From positions 1 through 43,719 of the forward strand of contig CACYGY010000022.1 of NCBI GenBank assembly GCA_902774025.1: a stretch of 43,719 nucleotides of DNA, in the 5' to 3' direction. Below, one piece after another: positions 1 through 7,018 of the stretch (within the stretch, counting starts at the first letter, position 1; each line of letters starts with the position of its first letter). The notes under the pieces were generated by a model that was given only the letters and a program-made list of their open reading frames with translations, did no database searches and had not been told where the DNA came from. The position numbers and the translations under genes were made by a program. This DNA is from an uncultured Eubacteriales bacterium. GTDB taxonomy: Bacteria > Bacillota > Clostridia > Christensenellales > Aristaeellaceae.

Positions 1-74
1 TCGTCATGAGGAGGTGCAGATAGAGCAGTGGGAAAGTTTCCTGAAACAGACTTATCGTAACCGTTGTTTGCATT

Positions 75-590
75 GTGATGGCGTTTGCTGCCTGCGGAGA
101 GAGCCCTGCAAGGAACGATGTGGCAGGGAATCCGAACGCCACGGGGAAGACTGTTTATTTCGCAGGACCTCTTTTTTCCCAGGCGGAAAGAGATTATAAT
201 CTGAAAATCACGAAGGTGCTTGAAGATTATGGGTATCAGGTATTCCTGCCACAGCGTGACGGTTTTCTGGCTCCGGAGCTGGAGGGAAAAACCGAAGAAG
301 AAAAAGTACGGATGATCTTCGAAAAAGATGCAGATGAGGTCAGGAAGGCGGATATCTTCTTCATGATTCTGGACGGCCGGATCCCTGACGAAGGTGCCTG
401 TGTTGAACTTGGCATTGCATATGCCGAAGGCAAGAGATGCTACGGTTTCAAGACGGATGCCAGAACCGCAGAAAGGGATCTGGAACTCAACCCAATGATC
501 AGCGGCTGCTTCGTGAAGATGTTTGCGAATACGGACGGCGTGAAACTGATTGAGGAACTGGAACAGTATCTGACGGATAACGAATTGTGA
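75..590 (+). CDS. Nucleoside 2-deoxyribosyltransferase, leader out of frame
   Basis: Nucleoside 2-deoxyribosyltransferase family: transfers deoxyribose between bases in nucleotide salvage through a covalent glutamate intermediate. Visible family motifs are VYFAGPLF near residue 27 and the catalytic stretch DGRIPDEGACVELGIAYAEG near residues 100-120, which holds the nucleophile-type glutamate. The only start in this frame is GTG at 75, and it has no ribosome site. In-frame codons upstream, back to a stop at 42-44, read NRLIVTVVCIVMAFAAC, a hydrophobic stretch ending in a lipobox-like FAAC. Removing one C near 47 would join this to CTG-AAA at 41, giving a typical Lys-Arg lipoprotein leader. So this is either a secreted lipoprotein inactivated by a one-base insertion or a cytosolic enzyme with a chance leader. 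The family call is firm; start and localisation are not. Confidence 0.85.
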   Translation: MMAFAACGESPARNDVAGNPNATGKTVYFAGPLFSQAERDYNLKITKVLEDYGYQVFLPQRDGFLAPELEGKTEEEKVRMIFEKDADEVRKADIFFMILDGRIPDEGACVELGIAYAEGKRCYGFKTDARTAERDLELNPMISGCFVKMFANTDGVKLIEELEQYLTDNEL

Positions 591-1228
591 TTGAGACAGC
601 GATGGGCAGCGGGAAAAACGGGATGACGGAAAACGGGAGAATACGTGGCGTCTGAAGGCCATGGCACAGATGAGCGGCCGGATGAAACAGCTGCGAAAGA
701 AGAGATTCACCTGGCGATTGAAGGAAGAAAGATTGTCCGGATGATTACTCCGGAGGGCATCATACGGATGACTGGCTGAATGCTGTTCAAAATGATATCA
801 TTCTGCCAGTGGAAGGATCGGGCGTCGGCCTTTGTGTAACGAATGATTTACGGAAGGAAGTCTTCATAAGCAGAGACGATAACAGAGCTGCATGTTGCAT
901 CACATTCAGTAAGCGGTGGATACACAGATGCATGCCTGGGAATCTTCATCACACAGGATCGGGTGAACCACTGGAATTCAGTGTTCCGCAGCTGGTAACA
1001 GGCTTTTGATGAACGGGTGCATGCCTTCGATGTTCTGCACGCGGCGGAAGAACCATGGAACCGGAAAAAACGGGATAGGATGGCAGGGCGGGAAAGGGTT
1101 TTATGCATCTATTTCCCGGAACTTCCTGATACTGCCTGCATAGATCCGGCTACTGTTCCGGCCAAACAGAAAAAATACGGACATGTGCTGCAGAGTGCCG
1201 TATAAACCAATGCAGGGTGGGAAATGTG
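591..1228. other. Gene-poor stretch with small ORF fragments
   Basis: No established gene. Two overlapping open stretches have a protein-like composition: the small ORF at 645-779, and a second frame from about 725 to 1008 that includes GGHHTDDWLNAVQNDIILPV. They may be one decayed gene split by a frameshift. I recognise no family. No terminator or RNA gene is evident. Confidence 0.4.
645..779 (+). CDS. Possible 44-residue ORF, unknown
   Basis: Starts with GTG at 645, preceded by GGGAG about five bases upstream, and ends with TGA at 777-779. The peptide is acidic at the N-terminus and includes EEIHLAIEGRKIVRMITPEG. There is no signal peptide and I recognise no domain. It overlaps another open frame in the same decayed-looking stretch, so it may be a fragment of a larger lost gene rather than a functional peptide. 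Confidence 0.2.
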   Translation: MASEGHGTDERPDETAAKEEIHLAIEGRKIVRMITPEGIIRMTG

Positions 1229-1596
1229 ATGAACAGCATGGAGAGAATGAACCAGATACTGCAGGATCACCCGGAAATGAATGAAAAATTACCGCTGAGA
1301 TCCGCCGCGTTGCGGAGAGCGGAGAGGTCACGGATGAGAGGGAGGCCATTGCCAGAGCTGTCAGAACCGTTCTGGGCATTGACCTTGCCAGGGAGGACCT
1401 GGAACTGAAGGAACTGGAACCGGAAGAGCTGGCGGCTGTCAGCGGCGGGAACGCGGACAAAATCAAGTGGATGATCAATCACGCGGGTTTTCTGTGGGAC
1501 AGTGCAGAGAATTACTGGGAACACCTGAGACGCACCACGTGCAGGGAAGATGATCCAAAGCATGCTGAGCCTCGCATCATATCCATTGTCAAGTAA
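1229..1596 (+). pseudogene. RiPP-like double-glycine precursor, frameshifted
   Basis: ATG at 1229 follows an AGGGTGG-type site at 1214-1220. The frame is MNSMERMNQILQDHPEMNEK up to an A5 run at 1284-1288. A -1 shift there (equivalent to one lost A) opens a frame running to TAA at 1594-1596, giving a conceptual protein of 122 residues. The first 74 residues look like a ribosomal-peptide leader: helical, Glu-rich, ending LKELEPEELAAVSGG with Gly-Gly at 1444-1449. The remaining 48 residues would be the core; it is rich in Trp, His and Asn (IKWMINHAGFLWDSAENYW) and has one Cys. Leaders ending in E-E-L-x-x-V-x-G-G are known from Nif11- and bacteriocin-type precursors cut by C39 peptidase transporters. 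No modifying enzyme or C39 transporter lies nearby. The downstream frame has no start of its own. It is a recent pseudogene, a sequencing error, or a slippage-expressed gene. Confidence 0.6.
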
Positions 1597-1612
1597 TCTC
1601 GCATAACAAGGA

Positions 1613-1649
1613 GGGCGGAGCTGTGGCGTTAACTGGCATGGCTCCGCCC
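1613..1649 (+). terminator. Hairpin after the peptide precursor
   Basis: GGGCGGAGC (1613-1621) and GCTCCGCCC (1641-1649) form a perfect 9-bp GC-rich stem with a 19-base loop, 17 bases past the precursor's stop. No T run follows, so it is an attenuator, an mRNA-stabilising hairpin or a weak terminator. Confidence 0.4.
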
Positions 1650-1980
1650 TTCCCGTGTCAGAGCGTGTTTCCGGAAAAAGCATGCGGAAAGGCCCGGGGT
1701 GCCTGAATACCATCCAACGGATGGAACCGCCCCTCTGTCGGACATGTGCTTCTGTTCCGGCGTTTGTCAGCGTATTCGAAGGAAATCTGGCAGGTTGCCA
1801 TCTGCCGGATCCTCTCTGTTCTGATTGAATCTGTCCGCAAACGGAAGAAATGCGGAACGGCCGGAAAGAACCTCCGGATTTCCCGGATTCGCTGGTGGAC
1901 AGACTGTTTCCCGGACAGGATTCCGGAAAAAAACAAGGTGTCCCGGCTTCCGGTTCACAAGCATGGGAGGAAAGCGTGCG
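1650..1980. other. Leader region of the MATE operon
   Basis: No gene is evident. The stretch holds a short hairpin (CCATCC-AAC-GGATGG near 1710-1726) and the strong ribosome site GGGAGG at about 1965-1970. No convincing promoter was found, although the operon downstream needs one. Confidence 0.4.
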
Positions 1981-3723
1981 ATGGAGCAGCAGAAACGATC
2001 CCGGTTTATCATCCGGAGATACAGATCTGTGGTTGGGGCAGCGCTTGTCATAGAGGCAGTGGCTTACCTGGTCTCTCTCACGGACGCCCTGGTCGCAGGC
2101 GGGATGGTCAGTCAGGACGCGCTGACCGCCATTGGACTGATGGCCCCCTTCAGTCTTATCATTACCTTTCTGTCCGCGACGATCAACGGCGGAACAACAC
2201 TGGGATTTACCAGAGCATCAGACCGGTACGACAGGCGCCATGCTAATGAAGTATTCAGTCAGGGCATGCTTACATCTCTGGCGGTGGGCCTTCTGTTTGT
2301 TCTCTGCATGGTGGCGGTCCGATCCCGGATCCTGGAAAGCTTTTCTGTCTCCCCTCAGGTGAGGCGGTATCTGGGTGAGTATTATGATCTGATTACACTT
2401 TATTATGTCTTCATGCCGCTGAATGCCGTACTGGACAACATTGTCCTCAATGACGGAGGCGAGAAGATATCCACGGTTGCCAACGTGGTGCAGACCTGTG
2501 GAAACATCCTCCTGTCCCTGCTGTTTTCGGGATTCTGGGGGGTGCGGGGGATTGCCCTGGCCAGCGGGATCAGTCAGATTCTGGCATGCCTGATCCTCTG
2601 CTTCTGGTTTCAGAAAAAAAAGTGCACACTGAAAATTCTGTGGTATTTCAATCTGAAGGAAGAACTGAAACTCTCCCTGGAAGGAGGCATCCGGTCGGTT
2701 TTCTTCGTGGCGTGTGCCGGCATGGTCTGGGCCATCAACGGTCTGGCTCTGAAACGGTTTGACAGTGACATGGTGGCCACGCTTGTGGTGGTGGAAAAAC
2801 TGCGGGATTCCGCTACCGTCTTCATGGGACTGTCCCTTGCCATACAGCCGCTGATCGGTACCCTCCGGGAGGAGGGCAACACGAAAGCGGAGCGGTATCT
2901 GCTGCATACGGCGGGCACAGTGGTTCTGATATCGGGCTTTGTCGTGTCTCTGCTTTTCATCGCGGGAGCACCGCTCCTGATGCGCGTCTTCGGTCTGAAC
3001 ACACCTTCTCTTGTGACATTGGGAACGACGGCCATACGGATCACAGGCATGACCATCGTCTTCATGGCGCTTCTGATGTTCTTCTTTATCCATCACTACC
3101 TGACGGGAGAGAAGGCTCCGGCGCTTCTGATCTGTATCCTTGGCTGGTTTGTGGTGCCCGTAGGCCTGGTCGTTCTTTTTGACGCGATTATGGGAACGCC
3201 CGTGGGCATATGGATCGGGATTGCGCTGGCACCTGTGGTGTCCCTGCTCCTGTATGCCGTGATCAGCCTTCTTTTCCGGAAGAAAATCCACTCCATGTTC
3301 CGGCTCCACAGAGGGGATGACGGGATCCGTATTTTTGAGTTTCCCCTTCGGGATGAGAACATTGCGGAAATGGCGGAGACAGCAGGGCAGATCCTGAAGG
3401 AGGCCGGCTATTCCGGAAGACTGCAGAATTTTGCGCAGGTGATCACGGAGGAAGTCCTGGAACTGATCCATGAACACAACCGGGACGCGGAGAAAGAGCT
3501 GAGCGTGGAGTATACGATCATTCAGGACCGGGAAGGTGTGCGCCTGGTTTTCAGGGATGAGGGCAGCGTTTTTGACGTCACTGATACGGACGCGAACGTG
3601 GAGTCGTTCCGCCAGTACGTGGTCTCCCGGATTCTGACCTGCCCGAAATACAGTCGGCACGTGATGGCAACCGGATACAACAGGAATGAATTTTATCTGG
3701 AAGAGCAGAGGAATGGAAGATGA
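1981..3723 (+). CDS. MATE-like transporter fused to HATPase-like domain
   Basis: A 580-residue polytopic protein. Residues 1 to about 440 hold roughly twelve hydrophobic segments in the pattern of MATE (multidrug and toxic compound extrusion) cation antiporters, so the role is probably efflux of a small molecule across the cytoplasmic membrane. Residues about 450-580 are a soluble domain that resembles RsbW/histidine-kinase-type ATPases in layout, with EEVLELIHEHN in the N-box position and DEGSVFDV in the G1 position. The usual N-box Asn and the glycine-rich G2 lid are not visible, so it may not bind ATP. ATG at 1981 was chosen because GGGAGG lies 8-10 bases upstream; frames extending further upstream lack a ribosome site. 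The ATP-grasp gene starts immediately at its stop, so they form an operon. The transporter call is firm; the substrate is unknown. Confidence 0.8.
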   Translation: MEQQKRSRFIIRRYRSVVGAALVIEAVAYLVSLTDALVAGGMVSQDALTAIGLMAPFSLIITFLSATINGGTTLGFTRASDRYDRRHANEVFSQGMLTSLAVGLLFVLCMVAVRSRILESFSVSPQVRRYLGEYYDLITLYYVFMPLNAVLDNIVLNDGGEKISTVANVVQTCGNILLSLLFSGFWGVRGIALASGISQILACLILCFWFQKKKCTLKILWYFNLKEELKLSLEGGIRSVFFVACAGMVWAINGLALKRFDSDMVATLVVVEKLRDSATVFMGLSLAIQPLIGTLREEGNTKAERYLLHTAGTVVLISGFVVSLLFIAGAPLLMRVFGLNTPSLVTLGTTAIRITGMTIVFMALLMFFFIHHYLTGEKAPALLICILGWFVVPVGLVVLFDAIMGTPVGIWIGIALAPVVSLLLYAVISLLFRKKIHSMFRLHRGDDGIRIFEFPLRDENIAEMAETAGQILKEAGYSGRLQNFAQVITEEVLELIHEHNRDAEKELSVEYTIIQDREGVRLVFRDEGSVFDVTDTDANVESFRQYVVSRILTCPKYSRHVMATGYNRNEFYLEEQRNGR

Positions 3724-4941
3724 GTGCAGTTGAAAACACTGATGATTCTCAGCGTCGTTCCGGATGGCCGGCTGGAAATGTGCATCCGGGAGGCGGCGGC
3801 GCTTTCCTACCGATGCGTCTTCTGCGGACCGGAGGCGGATGAAAGGGTCCGGCAGATGGCGGACAGATGCTGTGAGGTGGACTGGAATGATACGGAGACA
3901 CTGATCCGGATCGCCAGGGAAGAAAAGATTGACGGTGTTGTCGGCGTGTGTGATCCTGTCATGATTCCGGCATCCAGAGTGGCCCTTGCCCTGGGGCTTC
4001 CTGGGAATACAACGGAGAGCATGGAAGTTCTGCTTACCCGGGACAGATTCCGTTCCCTGCAGGAACGGGAGGGCCTGTTCTGTCCGAGGCACGCCATCTT
4101 CCGGTCCCTGGAGGAAATCGGAGATACCCTTGAGTCTTTCCGGTTTCCCATCATAGTCAAGCCGCTTCTGAGTTCCTCTTCCTTCGGCCAGTCAGTCCTG
4201 GAGACCGGAAATGGTCTGGAGGAGGCCTTTGAAACCGCTTCCCGTATGTCCAGGAACGGGGCGGTCTGCATTGAGGAGTATATTACGCCCCGCTCCCTGT
4301 GCATGGTGGAGGCGGATGTGTTCCTGATGGGGGATGAAATTTACTGGGAGGGGCTGCGGGACAGCTGGCGCATTGAGAGTGCGCCCCTCAGGCCGCTGTA
4401 TGATCTCTATCCATCTTCCCTGACGGAGGAGGAGACAGAAATCGTCAGAAGAGATATCGCCAGGGCTTTGAAAGCCGCCGGTGTCCGGATCGGTTATTAC
4501 GACATTGAGGGATTCTTTACCCGTGAGGGACAGTTTTTCATTGTGGAAATCAATCCCAGACAGTCCGGGTACTATAATCCGCAGCACCTGGAACTGTACA
4601 GCGGTGTGAATCTGACCCGGCTTCTGGTGAGCACGGCTGTGGGAGACATGGCGTACTGCGAGTCTCTGAAGGGTTTCCGGCGCACCCGGAAGAACATTCT
4701 TTCCTATTCGGTTTTCAGCCGGAAGGACGGATATCTGGACTACGTGTATATCGAGCCGGAACTGCTGACGCATCTGAAATCCTTTGATTCCCTGTACCGT
4801 CTGAAGAGAGGGGATCACGTGAAGGACAACCTGACGGCCAAATGGCCGGTGGGCCAGGCCGCCTTTGAGTTTGACACCCGGGAGGAAATGGAAGAAGCCC
4901 GGGAGCATCTGGAGGATGACATCCGCGTGATCTTGCTGTGA
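3724..4941 (+). CDS. ATP-grasp carboxylate-amine ligase
   Basis: A 405-residue ATP-grasp protein related to carbamoyl-phosphate synthase, PurK and D-Ala ligase. Such enzymes activate a carboxylate as an acyl phosphate and join it to an amine or thiol. It shows an N-terminal Rossmann-like preATP-grasp domain (residues 1 to about 100), the ATP-binding stretch FPIIVKPLLSSSSFGQSV near 140-157, the hinge CIEEYI near 185, and the metal-binding stretch FFIVEINPRQSGYYNP near 275-290. The start is GTG at 3724 or TTG at 3730 (reading MKTLMILSVV); neither has a perfect ribosome site and the gene is probably coupled to the transporter upstream. Substrates cannot be read from the sequence. Its position next to an exporter suggests that it makes, tags or detoxifies an exported amide-containing compound; this is inference. 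Confidence 0.8.
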   Translation: MQLKTLMILSVVPDGRLEMCIREAAALSYRCVFCGPEADERVRQMADRCCEVDWNDTETLIRIAREEKIDGVVGVCDPVMIPASRVALALGLPGNTTESMEVLLTRDRFRSLQEREGLFCPRHAIFRSLEEIGDTLESFRFPIIVKPLLSSSSFGQSVLETGNGLEEAFETASRMSRNGAVCIEEYITPRSLCMVEADVFLMGDEIYWEGLRDSWRIESAPLRPLYDLYPSSLTEEETEIVRRDIARALKAAGVRIGYYDIEGFFTREGQFFIVEINPRQSGYYNPQHLELYSGVNLTRLLVSTAVGDMAYCESLKGFRRTRKNILSYSVFSRKDGYLDYVYIEPELLTHLKSFDSLYRLKRGDHVKDNLTAKWPVGQAAFEFDTREEMEEAREHLEDDIRVILL

Positions 4942-4956
4942 CGGGAGGAGAGGGAC

Positions 4957-5481
4957 ATGGCTTTCATTTCGGGAAAAAGGATCATCATCCTGGGTTCCCC
5001 CGGCAGCGGGAAGAGCACACTGGCCCGCGCTCTGCGGGAGAAGACCGGACTTGAGCTGTTTCACCTGGATCAGATCTGGTGGAAACCGGACCGGACCCAT
5101 ATCACCCGGGAGGCGTTTGACGACAGGCTCCGTCAGATTCTTGCAGGCGACGCATGGATGATCGACGGGGATTTCAGCAGAACCTATGAGGTCCGTTTCG
5201 CCGCCTGCGACACCGTGATCTTCCTGGACATGAGCGAGGAAACGTGCATGCGGGGGATCCGGGAAAGGGTGGGAAAGGTGCGGGAGGATATTCCCTGGAT
5301 CGCGGAGCGGCTGGACCCGGAGCTGGAAAGGGAAGTGCGGACGTACCACCTGGAGAATCGTCCCCGGATTCTGGAACTGATGGAGAAATATCCGGTCCGG
5401 CGGCTGATCTTCAGGACGAGGGAGCAGGCGGAAGCGTGGATTTCCGCACTTCCGCCTCTGGAATCCCCTGAGAGGCTGTGA
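4957..5481 (+). CDS. P-loop kinase, adenylate kinase/FlaR-like
   Basis: A 174-residue P-loop NTPase of the topology-modulation (FlaR)/adenylate-kinase-like group. The Walker A motif is ILGSPGSGKSTLARAL at residues 11-26. LFHLDQIWWKPD near 35-46 and WMIDGDFSRTYEVR near 67-80 are typical of this group, and TVIFLDMS near 87-94 fills the Walker B position. These small proteins are usually annotated as nucleotide kinases of unknown substrate. GAGGAGAGGGAC just before ATG 4957 supplies the ribosome site, 15 bases after the ATP-grasp stop, so it is the third gene of the operon. Fold assignment is good; the substrate is unknown. Confidence 0.8.
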   Translation: MAFISGKRIIILGSPGSGKSTLARALREKTGLELFHLDQIWWKPDRTHITREAFDDRLRQILAGDAWMIDGDFSRTYEVRFAACDTVIFLDMSEETCMRGIRERVGKVREDIPWIAERLDPELEREVRTYHLENRPRILELMEKYPVRRLIFRTREQAEAWISALPPLESPERL

Positions 5482-5531
5482 TATGCTCCGGGACGGGAAA
5501 CAGAAGAAATAGAGAAATGGAGAAAGGGAAC

Positions 5532-7010
5532 ATGAAGGAAGAGATGATGAAGAGTACCGTGGGAAACCCGGCGGGCACCTATGCGGTCCATGAGGGAGCC
5601 GGAGGACAGGCATATCGCACGGAGCATGACTCCATCGGAGACAAGAAGGTGCCGGCGGATGCCTACTATGGGGTGCAGACCCTCCGGGCAGTGGAAAACT
5701 TCCGCATCACGGGACTGAGTCTTCATCCGGAGATCATCAACAGCCTTGCCTATATCAAAAAAGCTGCTGCCATTACCAACCGGGAAATCGGACTGCTGGA
5801 CCCGGAGATCACCGACGCCATTGTCAGGGCCTGTGATGAAATCCTCACCGGCAAATTCCGCACGCATTTCGTGGTGGATCCCATTCAGGGCGGTGCCGGT
5901 ACTTCCCTGAACATGAACGCCAATGAGGTGATCGCCAACCGGGCCATTGAGCTCATGGGCGGCCAGAAGGGGGACTACAGCCTGGTGCACCCCAATGACC
6001 ATGTGAACCTGAGCCAGTCCACCAATGACGTGATTCCCACCGCGGGGAAGATGACCACCATCCGTCTCCTCATGAAACTCATGCTTCAGCTCAGAAGCCT
6101 GCATCAGGCCCTGTCGGTGAAGGCGGACGAGTTCAATCATGTCATCAAAATGGGCCGCACCCAGATGCAGGACGCGGTGCCCATCCGTCTGGGACAGGAA
6201 TTCCGGGCCTATGCGGATGCCATCATGCGGGATATCGGCCGTCTGGAAAAGGCTGTGGATGAAATGCAGTCCCTGAACATGGGGGGTACCGCCATCGGAA
6301 CGGGCATCAACGCCAGCGAGGCTTACCTGCAGCGGATCGTGCCGGTGCTCAACGAGGTTTCCGGCCTGCAGTTCACTCAGGCGGCCGACCTCATCGATGC
6401 CACACAGAATCTGGATCCCTTCGTGGCCGTGTCCGGCGCGGTGAAGACCTGTGCCGTGGTGCTTTCCAAGATCGCCAATGATCTTCGCCTCATGTCCTCC
6501 GGTCCCAGGGCGGGTTTCGGAGAGATCAACCTGCCGGCGAAGCAGAACGGGTCTTCCATCATGCCCGGAAAAGTGAACCCGGTGATCCCGGAGGTGGTGA
6601 ACCAGGTGGCCTTCAACGTCATCGGCAATGACATGACCATCACACTGGCTGCGGAGGCCGGACAGCTGGAGCTCAACGCCTTTGAGCCCATTATCTTCTA
6701 CAACCTGTTCCAGTCCATCGATACCCTGGGCTTTGCCACGGAGACCTTTGTGGACAACTGCATCACCGGGATCACCGCCAATGAGGGGAGATGCCGGGAG
6801 CTGGTGGAGAACAGCGTGGGCATTGTCACCACGCTGGCCACCGTGGTGGGGTATCAGCGGGCGGCGGACATCGCCAAAAAGGCGCTTGAGCAGAACCGTC
6901 CCGTGCGGGACATTATTCTGGAGGAAAAACTGCTGGATCCGGATGAGGTGAACCGTATCCTGGATCCCGTGAGCATGACCGGGCTGGGCTTTTCCGGCAA
7001 GAAAATCTGA
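5532..7010 (+). CDS. aspA: Aspartate ammonia-lyase (aspartase)
   Basis: Reversibly deaminates L-aspartate to fumarate and ammonia in the cytosol, as a homotetramer in this family. It carries the fumarase/aspartase signature GSSIMPGKVNP near residue 340, the conserved stretches GGAGTSLNMNANEVIANRA, HPNDHVNLSQSTNDV and GRTQMQDAVP, and is about 492 residues long, close to the usual 470 plus an N-terminal extension of about 30. ATG 5532 is preferred because GAGAAAGGG precedes it; the frame stays open to an ATG at 5478 that overlaps the previous stop. Aspartase rather than fumarase is chosen from overall pattern (KMGRTQMQDAVP, typical of AspA). The mannosidase gene follows after 8 bases, an unusual pairing. 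Confidence 0.92.
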   Translation: MKEEMMKSTVGNPAGTYAVHEGAGGQAYRTEHDSIGDKKVPADAYYGVQTLRAVENFRITGLSLHPEIINSLAYIKKAAAITNREIGLLDPEITDAIVRACDEILTGKFRTHFVVDPIQGGAGTSLNMNANEVIANRAIELMGGQKGDYSLVHPNDHVNLSQSTNDVIPTAGKMTTIRLLMKLMLQLRSLHQALSVKADEFNHVIKMGRTQMQDAVPIRLGQEFRAYADAIMRDIGRLEKAVDEMQSLNMGGTAIGTGINASEAYLQRIVPVLNEVSGLQFTQAADLIDATQNLDPFVAVSGAVKTCAVVLSKIANDLRLMSSGPRAGFGEINLPAKQNGSSIMPGKVNPVIPEVVNQVAFNVIGNDMTITLAAEAGQLELNAFEPIIFYNLFQSIDTLGFATETFVDNCITGITANEGRCRELVENSVGIVTTLATVVGYQRAADIAKKALEQNRPVRDIILEEKLLDPDEVNRILDPVSMTGLGFSGKKI

Positions 7011-7018
7011 GAGGGCAT

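Noticed and set aside
1705..1740. T-box-like motif GGATGGAACCGCCCC
   Set aside because: It resembles the antiterminator bulge, but the bases belong to a small local hairpin, there is no specifier loop or terminator, and the downstream genes are not amino-acid or tRNA-synthetase genes.
2218..4092. Open frame of 624 codons antisense to the MATE and ATP-grasp genes
   Set aside because: Crosses the boundary of two real genes and shows no protein family features.
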